Source: Candidatus Vagococcus giribetii (GTDB lineage: Bacteria; Bacillota; Bacilli; Lactobacillales; Vagococcaceae). From it: 64,000 nt of DNA. This document shows positions 53,709 to 64,000 of this stretch, piece by piece. The notes under the pieces are model-generated. The model had not been told where the DNA came from, searched no databases, and was given only the letters and a program-made list of their open reading frames with translations. The stretch is from contig NZ_JAFLVX010000018.1 of assembly GCF_017316185.1 (NCBI RefSeq), positions 142,014 through 206,013 of the forward strand. The letters are read 5' to 3'. How positions within the stretch are numbered: position 1 is the first letter of the stretch; the number at the start of each line of letters is the position of its first letter. A program made the position numbers and the translations under genes.

Positions 53709-55523
53709 TTCTAAGTACACAACTTCTTGCCCCTTTATAGTCTCACGTAGCTCAATTGATTCAAGTATCTCTTTGATCTCTCCATCGGTTAATTCAGCAC
53801 ATCTCCAATTGACTTGACTAATCAGATGCCTCTTGTTGGATAAATTTACAAGAGTCAGGCAGTAACTCATCTCTGTATAGCGATAAACACCTAACAGCCC
53901 TTTCTCCTGATCGTAAAGCAGCAAAAACAAACCTGTCTTTAGAGCTTCTTGTGTGTGTCTTCTTGTCATCCAGCTTTGGCAAAGTTCTTTTAACTCATGA
54001 TCTAGCTGATTCCAAGGAAAAAAACCTCTATTTTCAGGATCTTTGCCACCTGTCATACCGATTTCATCTCCGTAATAAATACAAGGGACACCAGGTAACG
54101 AAAACAATAAACTATAGGCAAGCCTTACTTTCTCAATTGAATTCCCACACACTGTCATCAATCTCTCTGTGTCATGAGTACCTATATTATTTAAAAGCTG
54201 GTCAAAAAAGTGTTTCGGATAATTCTCTTTGAGCTGCATCAACTCTTGAACAGCTACTTCAACTGATATGTTTTGATTCACTAAGTCTAAAATAATCTCT
54301 CTTAAGGGATAATTCATTACACTATGAAGAATTGGTTTTGACACGTATTCTTTTTCTTCTCCGTAAGCCACTTTATTACTAGCATCTTCCCATACTTCAC
54401 CTATCAGAACCTTCTCATAGCTCTTATTTAGACGCTCTCGCACGCTTTGAATAAAAAGATTAGGTAATTCATCAGCCACGTCCAATCGCCAGCCATCTAC
54501 CTTAAACATATCCCAAAAAACTAAGACTCCTTCATCGCCATAAATAAAATCTTGAAAACTTTCTTGATTTTTATCAATTTCAGGTAAATCGCTTATGCCC
54601 CACCAAGATTGATAAGACATCGGATATTTTATAAATTTAAACCAATCAAAATAAAGAGACTCTCTCGTCCGATAAGCGCCACAATTTTCTCCATAGATGC
54701 CTGAGTAATTAAAATAGCGACTATCTTTTCCAACATGAGAAAATACCCCATCTAAGATTATTTTCATGTCATTTTGATGAAGCGAGTCTACCAAATCTTT
54801 AAAATCCTCATTGCTTCCTAGCATAGGATCAATCTTGAAATAATCATTGGTGTCATAACGATGATTACTAGTCGCTTCAAATATCGGATTCAGGTAAATC
54901 ATAGTAACCCCTAACTCTTTTAAGTAAGGTATTTTTGCTATAATCCCCTTTAAATTACCACCATAAAAATCCCACCGATCAATGCTTTGATCTGCCTTTC
55001 TAATGTATATTGGTGTGTCTTCAAGAGAGCCATACAAAAAACTGTTTTTCTTAGGTGCATTTATCTTCTTATCAAGATTTCCATTATAAAAACGATCTGG
55101 AAAAATCTGATAGCAAATTCCCTCTTTAAACCAAGTTGGTGCTTGATCTTCTTTTTCATAACAGGTCAATTGATACCAGTTAATCCTCTCATAACTAACG
55201 TATTGCCAACCTAAACCTGAGGATAGACTCTTACCATAATAGAGTTCGAAATGTTCTCCTACGCTATTTTGTGCACTCACCTTAAAACAATAATAATACA
55301 GACCACTACCATCTCTTGGATAGTAGTGGTATCTGTATTCTGTCTTACTTTCTTTTTCCATCTTATATTCTGTTACCTGATTGTCTTTTTTGACTAATAA
55401 ACTCACATGATTAATGACTTCAACAGATTCTATTTCAAGCATCATCTTGACAGAATCGTCTTGACTAATAGCGCCAAAGGGATGTTTATACTTTTTTAAC
55501 CAGGCATTAAACTGAATATCCAA
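53697..55523 (-). CDS. GH13 alpha-glucan hydrolase (neopullulanase/cyclomaltodextrinase-like)
   Basis: This 608-residue cytoplasmic enzyme has an N-terminal beta-sandwich (about 1-130, CBM34-like) and a catalytic barrel. GH13 regions are clear: I DGVFSHVG, II GWRLDVADE (nucleophile Asp), III LIGEVWED (acid/base Glu), IV NNIGTHDTERL (transition-state Asp). No secretion signal. As the last gene of the glycogen operon it probably trims branched dextrins left by the phosphorylase. It could also be annotated as maltogenic amylase. Confidence 0.85.
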   Translation of the reverse strand: MDIQFNAWLKKYKHPFGAISQDDSVKMMLEIESVEVINHVSLLVKKDNQVTEYKMEKESKTEYRYHYYPRDGSGLYYYCFKVSAQNSVGEHFELYYGKSLSSGLGWQYVSYERINWYQLTCYEKEDQAPTWFKEGICYQIFPDRFYNGNLDKKINAPKKNSFLYGSLEDTPIYIRKADQSIDRWDFYGGNLKGIIAKIPYLKELGVTMIYLNPIFEATSNHRYDTNDYFKIDPMLGSNEDFKDLVDSLHQNDMKIILDGVFSHVGKDSRYFNYSGIYGENCGAYRTRESLYFDWFKFIKYPMSYQSWWGISDLPEIDKNQESFQDFIYGDEGVLVFWDMFKVDGWRLDVADELPNLFIQSVRERLNKSYEKVLIGEVWEDASNKVAYGEEKEYVSKPILHSVMNYPLREIILDLVNQNISVEVAVQELMQLKENYPKHFFDQLLNNIGTHDTERLMTVCGNSIEKVRLAYSLLFSLPGVPCIYYGDEIGMTGGKDPENRGFFPWNQLDHELKELCQSWMTRRHTQEALKTGLFLLLYDQEKGLLGVYRYTEMSYCLTLVNLSNKRHLISQVNWRCAELTDGEIKEILESIELRETIKGQEVVYLEQKS

Positions 55524-55541
55524 ATTCTGTACACCTCTTTT

Positions 55542-57944
55542 TTAATGTTTTCTTAGCGGCTCAATTTGCCAAATATCTTCAGAATATTTTCTAACTGTGT
55601 CATCCGCTGAGAAATGTCCGCCATTAGCAATATTGATTAGACTCATCTTTTGCCATTTTTCTTTGTCTTGATAACTCTTATCAACCCACTCTTGAGCCTC
55701 ACAGTAAGACATGAAGTCTCTTAATAAGAAGAATTCGTCATTATAAGTAATTAAAGAATCATAGATTTCTTGTCCTTCAACAGCTGAATTAGGAATCGTT
55801 CCATCAATAAAGGCATCTACTACACGTTTAATGACTAAGTTATTATGATAAATGTCTTTTGAGTCGTAATTTCTTTCTTCGTAATAACGATAAACTTCTT
55901 CCTCTGTTAATCCAAAAATAGCAATATTCTCATCTCCAACAGCATCTTTGATTTCAATGTTCGCTCCATCAAGTGTGGCTAAAGTAATGGCCCCATTCAT
56001 CATGAATTTCATATTAGAAGTTCCTGACGCTTCTTTTGAAGCAAGTGAAATCTGTTGACTCACATCAGCTGCCGGTATAATAATTTCTGCTAAACTCACA
56101 TTATAGTTTTCTAAAAAGACCACTTTTAGTTTATCTTGAATATCAGGATCATTATTCACTAAGTCAGCTGTTTCATTAATTAGTTTTATAACCGATTTAG
56201 CAAAACGATAACTAGGAGCAGCTTTAGCTCCAAAGATAAAGACTCTTGGCGTCATCTCTAAATCAGGATTCTCTTTCAAATCAAAGTAGAGTTTTAAAAT
56301 ATGCATTAAATTCATTAACTGACGTTTATAAGCATGCAGACGTTTAATTTGCACATCAAAAATAGCATCAGGTGAAACAACTACTTGATTGTGTGTTTCA
56401 ATGTAATCTGCTAAACGCTGTTTATTCTGATATTTTACTTCAGCTAATTCCTTTAACACTTGTTTGTTATCAGTGTGGTTCAACAACAGATTTAAATCAT
56501 TAATGTCACTTCTCCAGCTTGTACCAATGTGAGTGTCTAAGGTTTCTGATAGAAGTGGATTAGCTAATTGCAACCATCTTCTTGGGGCAATGCCGTTTGT
56601 TTTATTGTTAAATCTTTCGGGATACATGCCGTAAAAATCCTTTAAGACGACAGTTTTTAATAATTCAGAGTGAAGTTTAGCAACACCATTAACAGAATGA
56701 GAACCAATAATAGATAAATGAACCATATGAACTTGCTCATTCGTAATAATTCTTGTTCTTTCAATTAACTCTTGATCATAAATTCCTTGCGCATTTTCAA
56801 CAAATCGTCGGTCAATTTCTTCAATAATTTGGAACACACGTGGACAAACTTCCTTAATTAAAGAGATGTGCCATTTTTCAAAGGCTTCTGACATAATTGT
56901 ATGATTCGTATAACTCATTACTTTCACTGTAATATCCCAAGCTTTTTCCCATGGTATATTTTCTTCGTCCATTAAAATACGCATGAATTCAGGAATACAA
57001 AGAGCTGGATGAGTGTCATTGATATGAATTGAGATATATTGGTTAATCTCAGTCACCGGAACATCTAAAGCTTTAAATTGATTAATAATGCTTTGAATAC
57101 CGGCTGAAACAAAGAAATATTCCTGAGATAATCTAAAACGACGACCACTATCATCTGAATCATCTGGATAAAGAACAGACGTTAAATAATCTAGCTCTTT
57201 ACGGTCTTTAAAGTTTTGGAACTTCATTCTTTCGGCTTCAGTAATATCAGCACTCCATAAACGCATGTCATTGACTGTTTTGTTTTCAAAACCTGTCATG
57301 GCTGTATCATAAGGGACTGCTCTAATGGTATAACCGCCTGAATAGACTGGTTTTAATTGACCGCTTTGAGACTCCATCAGCTCAACGTCACCACCAAAGT
57401 GGACATTCACCGCGTGACTTTCTCTTCTAACTTCCCAAATATTATCACTATTCAACCATTCATCAGGTAACTCAACTTGATGGCCATCAACAAATTTTTG
57501 TTTGAATAACCCGCATTCATAGCGGATACCATTCCCATTACCAGGCATTTCTATAGATGCTAAAGAATCCATAAAGCATGACGCTAAACGACCTAAGCCA
57601 CCATTTCCTAAAGCCATATCTGGTTCTTCTTCCACTAAATCTTCTAACTCAATCCCTAACTCTTTAAGTCCGGCTTCAACTGTATCTAACATGCCTAAAT
57701 TAAGTAGATTATTTTTTAGCATTTTCCCAGGTAAAAACTCAATAGAGAAATAATACATTTGTTTTTGTTTAAATTCTGTTCTCTCTTCCCAAGTATCTTT
57801 CCAATTTTTACTATAGTGTGACGTCACTAAACGTCCCAGTGTTTCATATAGTTCTTGGTCTGAGGCATCTTCTACAGATAATTGAAACCTCTCTTGTAAT
57901 CTCTTTTTGAATTCTCTCTTAAACTCTTTTTTTGTATATGTCAT
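55542..57944 (-). CDS. glgP: Glycogen phosphorylase
   Basis: This enzyme releases glucose-1-phosphate from glycogen ends. The 800-residue protein has the start EELxETLGRLVTSHYSKNWKDT and YYFSIEFLPGK, LGNGGLGRLASCFMDS, HINDTHPAL, RLHAYKRQLMN and the pyridoxal-phosphate lysine region EASGTSNMKFMMNGA. It lies 17 bp after glgA and 18 bp before the amylase gene. ATG follows AAAGGTGGAG. Confidence 0.97.
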   Translation of the reverse strand: MTYTKKEFKREFKKRLQERFQLSVEDASDQELYETLGRLVTSHYSKNWKDTWEERTEFKQKQMYYFSIEFLPGKMLKNNLLNLGMLDTVEAGLKELGIELEDLVEEEPDMALGNGGLGRLASCFMDSLASIEMPGNGNGIRYECGLFKQKFVDGHQVELPDEWLNSDNIWEVRRESHAVNVHFGGDVELMESQSGQLKPVYSGGYTIRAVPYDTAMTGFENKTVNDMRLWSADITEAERMKFQNFKDRKELDYLTSVLYPDDSDDSGRRFRLSQEYFFVSAGIQSIINQFKALDVPVTEINQYISIHINDTHPALCIPEFMRILMDEENIPWEKAWDITVKVMSYTNHTIMSEAFEKWHISLIKEVCPRVFQIIEEIDRRFVENAQGIYDQELIERTRIITNEQVHMVHLSIIGSHSVNGVAKLHSELLKTVVLKDFYGMYPERFNNKTNGIAPRRWLQLANPLLSETLDTHIGTSWRSDINDLNLLLNHTDNKQVLKELAEVKYQNKQRLADYIETHNQVVVSPDAIFDVQIKRLHAYKRQLMNLMHILKLYFDLKENPDLEMTPRVFIFGAKAAPSYRFAKSVIKLINETADLVNNDPDIQDKLKVVFLENYNVSLAEIIIPAADVSQQISLASKEASGTSNMKFMMNGAITLATLDGANIEIKDAVGDENIAIFGLTEEEVYRYYEERNYDSKDIYHNNLVIKRVVDAFIDGTIPNSAVEGQEIYDSLITYNDEFFLLRDFMSYCEAQEWVDKSYQDKEKWQKMSLINIANGGHFSADDTVRKYSEDIWQIEPLRKH

Positions 57945-57961
57945 TCATTCTCCACCTTTCA

Positions 57962-59398
57962 TTAATACCCTCTTAAATTATTGTAAAGCGATATATATTG
58001 TTGTGATGATTGATGCCAACTAAAATCTTTCTCCATACTTTGTTCCATCACTTCTTCAAATGTTTCTGGATAATCCGTGTATAGATTAAGAGCTTTATTT
58101 ATTGTTTCCATTAATTGGTAGGAATTAAAGTCATTAAAACCAAATCCTGTTCCTTGTCCTGTAACAGGGTTAAAAGGAATTACACTATCTCTTAATCCTC
58201 CTATTTCATGAACAATCGGCAAAGTCCCGTATCTCATAGCCATCATTTGTGATAAGCCACAAGGTTCTGTTCCTGATGGCATTAAAAATAGATCGGCCCC
58301 CGCATAAATCTGCTGCGCTAGTCCTTCATCAAAAGAAATATTAATACTCGCCTTTTCTTGATAGTGATAACCAAAGTAGCTAAATTGACGTTCAAAACTT
58401 GGATCCCCTGTTCCTAGGAGAACAACTTGAACATCAAATGCCATTAAGTGTTCCATTTCAGCTAAAAGTAAGTGACACCCCTTTTGATGTGTCAATCGAC
58501 TGACTAATCCAATCACAGGCACATCTTCTCTAACAGGCAAATTTAAACGTTGTTGTAATGCTTTTTTATTCACCTTTTTCTTATCCAGTGAGTTACTGTC
58601 GTAATGAGAGACAAGATGTTTATCTGTTTTCGGATTAAACACATCGTAATCAATACCGTTTAAAATACCACATAATTTATGTGACTCCATGCGTAGAATT
58701 GGGTCCAAACCAAAACCAAATTCTGGTGTTTGAATTTCCCCTGCATAGCTTGGACTTACGGTATTGATTTTATCTGAATAAATAAGACCTGCTTTCATGA
58801 AATTTAGAGCATCATTGTAGCGAATTGTTCCATCATCGTATTTCTCTCGTCCCATACCAAATAACTCTGATAACATATCAGGACTGTATTGCCCTTGAAA
58901 TTCTAAATTATGAATCGTCAACAAGGTTTTAATCCCGTGATAACGATTAATCCATCCGTACTTTTCTCTTAGCAGAAAAGGAATCATTGCTGTATGATGA
59001 TCATTTAAATGAAGGATATCAGGAATAAAATCAATTTTTTCCATCATTTCAATAATAGCTAACTGGAAAAAAGCAAATTTCTCACCGTCATCATAATCAC
59101 CGTAAATGTTAGGTCGATTAAAATAATATTCATTGTCGATGAAGTAATAATCAATCGACTCATGTAACAAATGCTTAATCCCGCAATACTGCTGTCTCCA
59201 ACCAACATTCACTGTAAAATGTGTGACATCACTACACATCGTTTTAAATTCAGGCGCTATTTTAGCTGAATAAGGTAACACCACGCGAACATCTATCCCT
59301 TTTTTCTTAAGCTCCTTTGGTAAAGCTCCCGCAACATCTCCTAGGCCACCAGTCTTAAAGAAAGGACTACATTCAGCTGCACAAAATAATACGTTCAT
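57962..59398 (-). CDS. glgA: Glycogen synthase (ADP-glucose type)
   Basis: This GT5 retaining transferase extends glycogen from ADP-glucose. The 478 residues show the nucleotide-binding FKTGGLGDVAGALPK at the N-terminus, HLNDHHTAMIP, GLVSRLTHQKGCHLL and the C-terminal catalytic PSGTEPCGLSQMMAMRYGTLPIV. Its start overlaps the end of glgD by 26 bp, so translation is probably coupled. Confidence 0.96.
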   Translation of the reverse strand: MNVLFCAAECSPFFKTGGLGDVAGALPKELKKKGIDVRVVLPYSAKIAPEFKTMCSDVTHFTVNVGWRQQYCGIKHLLHESIDYYFIDNEYYFNRPNIYGDYDDGEKFAFFQLAIIEMMEKIDFIPDILHLNDHHTAMIPFLLREKYGWINRYHGIKTLLTIHNLEFQGQYSPDMLSELFGMGREKYDDGTIRYNDALNFMKAGLIYSDKINTVSPSYAGEIQTPEFGFGLDPILRMESHKLCGILNGIDYDVFNPKTDKHLVSHYDSNSLDKKKVNKKALQQRLNLPVREDVPVIGLVSRLTHQKGCHLLLAEMEHLMAFDVQVVLLGTGDPSFERQFSYFGYHYQEKASINISFDEGLAQQIYAGADLFLMPSGTEPCGLSQMMAMRYGTLPIVHEIGGLRDSVIPFNPVTGQGTGFGFNDFNSYQLMETINKALNLYTDYPETFEEVMEQSMEKDFSWHQSSQQYISLYNNLRGY

Positions 59399-60554
59399 CT
59401 ATTGTTTCCTCTCTTCGAACCACGTCTTTAGTAACGTGAGTATTTTTCTTAATAACAATCGGATTATCAGGTGTTCCTATAATACGAATTCCTGCATCAA
59501 CAACCACATTTTTATCAAGAATCGCATACTCAACGGTAGCGCCTTGATTAACAATTGTTTTGGACATTAAAATGGAATGACTCACTTTGGCGTCCTCACA
59601 AATTTTTGTTTTTGTCGATAAGATTGAATGATGAACTTTTCCGTAAATCAAACAACCAGAAGCGACTTGACTGTGAGTCACATCACTTGAGGAAGCATGA
59701 AAAGTTGGTACCTCGTCAATATTCTTCATGTAAACCGTTTTATCTTCATCAAATAAAGAAGAATAATTAGCAACTTCAAGCATGTCCATATTAGCTTGGT
59801 AATACGAATTAATGTCATGAATATTCCCTAAAAATCCTGTGTATTCATACCCCCATGTCCTTACTTTAGTCATAGCCTCTCTGATAATATCTTCCACTCT
59901 TACAAGCCCATCATTTGTTTTACGTTTCTTTAATTCAGCAAGTAACCACTCTGAATTCACAACAGCCACATTCATGTATAGATCTTTTATCTCATTGTTG
60001 TATGGTTCTAAATGACAAATAGATGCGTTTGTAACAAGGTGATTGTTATCCTGATCTATTGCTAAATCGTCTAAGGTCATCTCACTTGTTGGCATTTTTT
60101 TATAAGCAACAGTGATGTCTTTCCTATGTGTTTTGTGATAGGAAATCAATTCATCAAAACCCATGTTAAATAACATTTTATTTCCAATAAATAAAGTGAA
60201 TTCAGAATTTGATTTCTCAATGTATTCAATAATTGAATCGTAGTAATGAATGTCATCGTCTACTAAATCATTAGCTTCTTGATAAAAATGCATAAAGAAA
60301 CGATTCGGTAGAGAGTTTAAATCCCATTCTTTGCCTCCACCAATATGATCAATAACAGACTGAGTCATCCCTTGATTAAAAATAAGAAACAAGGAGTTGA
60401 TTTTAGCATCTTTTATATTTGAAAGCGGGAAGTCAATCATTCGATACATCCCGTTAAACGGCAATAGCGAAACAGGTCGTCTTGATGTTAAAGGCAATAA
60501 ACCATCTCGTTTTTTTATATCGGCCATAATGGCACAAGTTTTATTGGGCTTCAT
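59373..60554 (-). CDS. glgD: Glucose-1-phosphate adenylyltransferase regulatory subunit GlgD
   Basis: GlgD forms a hetero-oligomer with GlgC in Firmicutes and raises its activity; by itself it is largely inactive. This 393-residue protein keeps the fold ([32 protein letters not shown], left-handed helix at the C-terminus) but the GGxGxRL loop is altered to [23 protein letters not shown], as is usual for GlgD. It overlaps glgC by 14 bp and glgA by 26 bp. Confidence 0.93.
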   Translation of the reverse strand: MKPNKTCAIMADIKKRDGLLPLTSRRPVSLLPFNGMYRMIDFPLSNIKDAKINSLFLIFNQGMTQSVIDHIGGGKEWDLNSLPNRFFMHFYQEANDLVDDDIHYYDSIIEYIEKSNSEFTLFIGNKMLFNMGFDELISYHKTHRKDITVAYKKMPTSEMTLDDLAIDQDNNHLVTNASICHLEPYNNEIKDLYMNVAVVNSEWLLAELKKRKTNDGLVRVEDIIREAMTKVRTWGYEYTGFLGNIHDINSYYQANMDMLEVANYSSLFDEDKTVYMKNIDEVPTFHASSSDVTHSQVASGCLIYGKVHHSILSTKTKICEDAKVSHSILMSKTIVNQGATVEYAILDKNVVVDAGIRIIGTPDNPIVIKKNTHVTKDVVRREETIDERIILCS

Positions 60555-61686
60555 CTAGACACACTCCTACCATTTCTGAATTACCAACTACGGCTATTTT
60601 TTCATTTCCTTTAATAATTTGGCTCTCACCAATATGGGCATTTTCTCCAACAATGGCTTTTGAAATCACAGCATTTTTTCCAATTTTTGCTCCCGACATA
60701 ATAACGCTATCAATAATTTGAGCACCTTCGCCAATTTCTGAATCAGTAGAGATGATACTGTTATTCACTTCTCCTGATACGTGACATCCATTTGCTATTA
60801 ACGCATCATTGACTGTTGCGTTTTCTGCAACAAAATGAGGAGATGAGACTTGATGTTTAGTCGTTATTTTCCAATCTCTTTCTCGCATGTTTAACTCATT
60901 TTCTGGATCAATAAATTCCATATTAGCTTGCCATAAGGATTCCACTGTCCCAACATCTTTCCAGTAACCATTAAAGCGGTAGGCATAGACTTTCTTATCA
61001 CGTTCAATATAAGTTGGAATCACATGTTGACCAAAATCGAGCATCTCAATATCTTCTTCTTTATTTTCTAATAACACTTCTTTCAAGTACTCCCAATCAA
61101 AGATATAAATACCCATAGAAGCAAGGTTACTTTTTGGTTGCTCTGGTTTTTCTTCAAATTCTACAATGCGATTCGTTTCATCTGTATTCATAATGCCAAA
61201 TCGGGAAGCTTCCTCAAAAGGAACTTCTAAAACCGAGACTGTTAACGAGGCTTCATTTTGTTTATGTTCCTCTAACATTTTTTCATAGTCCATTGTGTAG
61301 ATATGATCCCCAGAAAGAATCAACACATATTCTGGGTCGATTCTGTCAATGTAGTCAATGTTTTGAAAAATAGCATGAGCTGTTCCTTCAAACCACTTAC
61401 TTCCTTCATTCGATGAAAAAGGTTGTAAAATCGTTAAATCAGAATTCATACCATTTAATCCCCAACTTTCTCCATTACCTAAATGGGCGTTTAATACTAA
61501 GGGTTCGTATTGAGTGACTACACCAACATTTGAGATGTTTGAGTTAATACAATTACTTAAAGTAAAATCAATAATTCGATATTTACCACCAAAAGGCACT
61601 GCTGGTTTAGCAATGTCTTGGGTTAATTTACCTAATCTTGATCCTTTACCTCCTGCTAATATCATGGCTAATATTTCTGTTTTCAT
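60541..61686 (-). CDS. glgC: Glucose-1-phosphate adenylyltransferase catalytic subunit
   Basis: This enzyme makes ADP-glucose, the committed step of glycogen synthesis. The 381 residues contain the nucleotide loop [62 protein letters not shown] and a C-terminal left-handed beta helix of hexapeptides. It begins 35 bp after glgB ends, with GAGGATGG as ribosome site. Confidence 0.96.
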   Translation of the reverse strand: MKTEILAMILAGGKGSRLGKLTQDIAKPAVPFGGKYRIIDFTLSNCINSNISNVGVVTQYEPLVLNAHLGNGESWGLNGMNSDLTILQPFSSNEGSKWFEGTAHAIFQNIDYIDRIDPEYVLILSGDHIYTMDYEKMLEEHKQNEASLTVSVLEVPFEEASRFGIMNTDETNRIVEFEEKPEQPKSNLASMGIYIFDWEYLKEVLLENKEEDIEMLDFGQHVIPTYIERDKKVYAYRFNGYWKDVGTVESLWQANMEFIDPENELNMRERDWKITTKHQVSSPHFVAENATVNDALIANGCHVSGEVNNSIISTDSEIGEGAQIIDSVIMSGAKIGKNAVISKAIVGENAHIGESQIIKGNEKIAVVGNSEMVGVCLDEAQ

Positions 61687-61721
61687 ATTGATTGATGAAG
61701 TAAAACTTCACCATCCTCCTC

Positions 61722-63665
61722 TCAACTTTTACCTGCTTTTTTTCGAGTTATGCGTACATCTTTTGGTTTTAATATAATAGCTCCAAGGGATGGAATAGTC
61801 GTTTTAATCGAATAAGGAAATTGTTTCATAGGTTTCTGCTCACTCAAACAATCTTCATTGTGACACTCCCACGTTCCACCAAATTCTTTCATTTCAGTAT
61901 TCCAAATCTCTTCATAACTTCCTTCAAAAGGAACGCCTATTTCAAAATTTGTTCTTTCAACTGGTGTCATATTTAAGACCACAATATAAAAGTCTTTTTT
62001 CTTCTTGCCTTTTCTAATAAACGATAGAACCGTATCATCTCGGTTATCTGCATCAATAATTTCAATGGTTTCTCTAATCTCTTCTAGCTCCCATAAAGCA
62101 GGTGACTCTTTGTACAATTGATTTAGTTTAGACGTAAAGCCTTGCATTTTACTATTTAGCTCATCTTCTAAATCAATCCATTCAAGAGCCTGATCAAATT
62201 TCCACTCTAAAAACTGACCCCACTCACTGCCCATGAATAATAACTTTTTCCCTGGATGGGTCATTAAGTACGTATAAAGATTTCTCAGTTGAGCAAATTG
62301 CTTGTAACGATTTCCCCACATTTTATGCATCAAGCTCTTTTTACCATGTACTACCTCGTCATGTGATAGAGGTAAAATGAAACGCTCGTCCATCATATAC
62401 ATAAAAGAAAAGGTCATCAGATTAAATTGATCTTTTCTAAACAAGGGATCCATCTCATAAAAAGATAAAATGTCATTCATCCATCCCATGTTCCATTTGT
62501 AGTCAAAGCCTAATGACTCTTCAATGGAACCCGTGATTTTCATTCGAGAAGAACTTTCTTCAGCAATCATTAGAACCTCTGGATGTTTTTTCTTAATAAC
62601 TGCATTTAATTTCTTTAAAAAATGACATCCTTCTAAATTTTCATGACCACCCTCATGGTTCAAACTAAAGGGCCCTTCATCGTAATCACGGTAAATCATA
62701 CTAGAAACAGCATCGACTCGTATCCCATCAATATGGAAATTTTCAATCCAATAAAGGACGCTTGAAATTAAAAAACTTTGAACTTCAGGCTTACCAAGAT
62801 CAAAATTGATAGAACCCCAACGAACATTTTTAGCTCGTGTCTCCTCAATATACTCAAATTGAGGTGTCCCATCGTAATAGGCAAGCGCATCATCATTTAC
62901 ACAAAAATGACCTGGCACCCAATCAACAATGACACCAATATTATTTAAATGACAAGCTTCAACAAAATCTTTAAAGTCTTCTGGCGTCCCGTACGTTGAA
63001 CACAAGGCAAAATAGCCGGTTAATTGGTAACCCCAGGATTGATCTAATGGGTGCTCCATCAATGGCATAAATTCCACATGAGTGTAGTTCATCTCTATCA
63101 GATAAGGAATCAAGTCATCTTTTAATTCTTTAAACGTATATGACTCACCATTTAACTTATGTTTGAAAGAGCTGGTATGGACCTCATAAATATTTATTGG
63201 TCGCTTGTCATGATTAGTTCTCCTATTTCGACCTAGCCACAAAGCATCTTTCCACTTTCTATTCTGCTCAACAAAAACGACATTTGCATTATTAGGTCTT
63301 TTTTCGAACATTCTACCAAACGGATCTACCTTCATAACTTTGCGTCCATCTGCCTGAGTAATATGGTATTTGTAAAAATCTAATTCCTTTGGTAATGACG
63401 TTATTATTTCCCAAATACCTGTTGTTTGATCAAAGGCCATTGGTAAATCATCTTGCCAATTATTAAAATCTCCTACCAAAAAAACTTCTTTAGCATTTGG
63501 AGCCCAAACTCTAAAACAATAATGGAGTTCTCCTTCTTTAAGTAATTCTTGAACACCTAAAACAGTATGAGATTCAAAATTTTCACCTGTTAAAAATAAC
63601 TCTTTTTTACTTAATGATTCATCAAAAAGAACATCTATTTCTTTTATTCCCATGAACGAAATCAT
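61722..63665 (-). CDS. glgB: 1,4-alpha-glucan branching enzyme
   Basis: This enzyme makes alpha-1,6 branches. The 647 residues have the CBM48-type N-domain ([23 protein letters not shown]) and the GH13 barrel with [21 protein letters not shown] (nucleophile Asp), MIAEESSS (Glu) and [14 protein letters not shown] (His-Asp). It is first in glgB-C-D-A-P-amylase. ATG 63665 lies very close to AAAGGAAG; ATG 63653 is a second candidate. Confidence 0.96.
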   Translation of the reverse strand: MISFMGIKEIDVLFDESLSKKELFLTGENFESHTVLGVQELLKEGELHYCFRVWAPNAKEVFLVGDFNNWQDDLPMAFDQTTGIWEIITSLPKELDFYKYHITQADGRKVMKVDPFGRMFEKRPNNANVVFVEQNRKWKDALWLGRNRRTNHDKRPINIYEVHTSSFKHKLNGESYTFKELKDDLIPYLIEMNYTHVEFMPLMEHPLDQSWGYQLTGYFALCSTYGTPEDFKDFVEACHLNNIGVIVDWVPGHFCVNDDALAYYDGTPQFEYIEETRAKNVRWGSINFDLGKPEVQSFLISSVLYWIENFHIDGIRVDAVSSMIYRDYDEGPFSLNHEGGHENLEGCHFLKKLNAVIKKKHPEVLMIAEESSSRMKITGSIEESLGFDYKWNMGWMNDILSFYEMDPLFRKDQFNLMTFSFMYMMDERFILPLSHDEVVHGKKSLMHKMWGNRYKQFAQLRNLYTYLMTHPGKKLLFMGSEWGQFLEWKFDQALEWIDLEDELNSKMQGFTSKLNQLYKESPALWELEEIRETIEIIDADNRDDTVLSFIRKGKKKKDFYIVVLNMTPVERTNFEIGVPFEGSYEEIWNTEMKEFGGTWECHNEDCLSEQKPMKQFPYSIKTTIPSLGAIILKPKDVRITRKKAGKS

Positions 63666-63709
63666 CTTCCTTTCTAAAATTCTTAAGAAATCCCTAAAAA
63701 TATATTCAT

Positions 63710-63715
63710 ATCATA
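63710..63715 (-). promoter_or_regulatory. Extended -10 promoter of the glycogen operon
   Basis: On the minus strand TATGAT preceded by TGG, about 45 bp before the glgB ATG. The -35 is poor. Confidence 0.45.
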
Positions 63716-64000
63716 CCACAAATAAAGATTAAAAAACGAGCATTTTATGAAGATAAATAACAAAAAATCTATTATTATTTATTTACACCTTAATAAAACG
63801 CCTTGAAAACACTATTTTAAACAGAACTCGTTTTAATATTTAGTTCAAAAAAACTTATTTAACACCTTATCTAAAACTATATACACTTGAAAGAACATTA
63901 GTTTTTTATAACCATTTTCTCTTGAGCATTCATAAAAAAACACATCCTTCTGAATACGTTTGTGAAATAAATCAGGACAAAAAAAGAAAAGTAATTGCTA
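63716..64000. other. AT-rich upstream region without recognisable genes
   Basis: No open frame with a ribosome site is visible. A TTGAAAACACTATTTTA word (63801-63817) is only half like a catabolite-response element and lacks its central CG. The stretch to the window edge may hold the regulatory region of the glycogen operon. Confidence 0.4.

Noticed and set aside
63801..63817. Catabolite-response element upstream of glgB
   Set aside because: Only one half resembles the consensus and the central CG is missing.
1..64000. CRISPR array, prophage, insertion sequence or tRNA/rRNA genes
   Set aside because: No regularly spaced repeats, transposase, phage structural genes or cloverleaf-like sequences were recognised anywhere in the window.

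Overview
The window looks like chromosomal DNA of a low-GC Gram-positive of the order Lactobacillales, most like Enterococcaceae; Vagococcus is my best guess, by inference only. Supporting features are an enterococcal-type low-affinity PBP (PBP5-like), the division-site protein MapZ, the single Xer recombinase XerS, a CtsR operator in front of clpB, an L-lysine-type MurE, and a glgBCDAP operon with the Firmicutes regulatory subunit GlgD. I found no rRNA, tRNA, CRISPR array or insertion sequence.

Layout. 1-3.1 kb: end of an FtsX-type ABC exporter (permease, ATPase) coupled to a PASTA-repeat membrane protein. 3.2-11.9 kb: P-type ATPase, then dnaG-rpoD, trmK-yqfO and pepT. 12.0-15.6 kb: a two-permease ABC-2 exporter and a bactoprenol-type glycosyltransferase. 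15.7-21.7 kb: CtsR-controlled clpB, an Eis-like acetyltransferase and lepA. 21.9-26 kb: small accessory genes (a zinc/HEPN-like protein, CsbD, a 46-residue membrane protein, a beta-lactamase-fold hydrolase, a GH3 hexosaminidase). 26.3-31 kb: murE, an acetyltransferase, the PBP5-like gene and a P-loop protein. 31-36.8 kb: an AbrB-DUF998-like membrane protein, a YczE-like protein divergent from a Crp/Fnr regulator, a MacB-like fused ABC transporter and a nucleotidyltransferase. 36.8-41.9 kb: xerS, a 708-bp gene-poor gap, a CGNR zinc-finger protein, a GNAT with no ordinary start codon, VanZ and a TIM-barrel protein. 41.9-44.9 kb: a tryptophan-type ABC importer behind a leader-peptide attenuator. 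45-53.6 kb: mapZ, rqcH, a beta-propeller membrane protein, an amino acid permease, csp, an HD hydrolase and PsiE. 53.7-63.7 kb: a six-gene glycogen operon on the minus strand.

How it fits together. Most genes left of about 36.8 kb lie on the plus strand and most to the right lie on the minus strand. The switch falls at xerS, which suggests that the replication terminus/dif region is here. The window is rich in cis-regulatory RNA. The best example is the tryptophan importer: a consensus promoter, a 23-codon leader peptide with two Trp codons near its end, two hairpin-plus-U-run terminators and mutually exclusive pairings all precede the gene. Other RNA-level signals are a perfect 22-bp palindrome in the dnaG leader, an SD-masking hairpin before vanZ and an anti-SD arm in the csp leader. 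All product names come from reading motifs and family resemblance; no database search was run.
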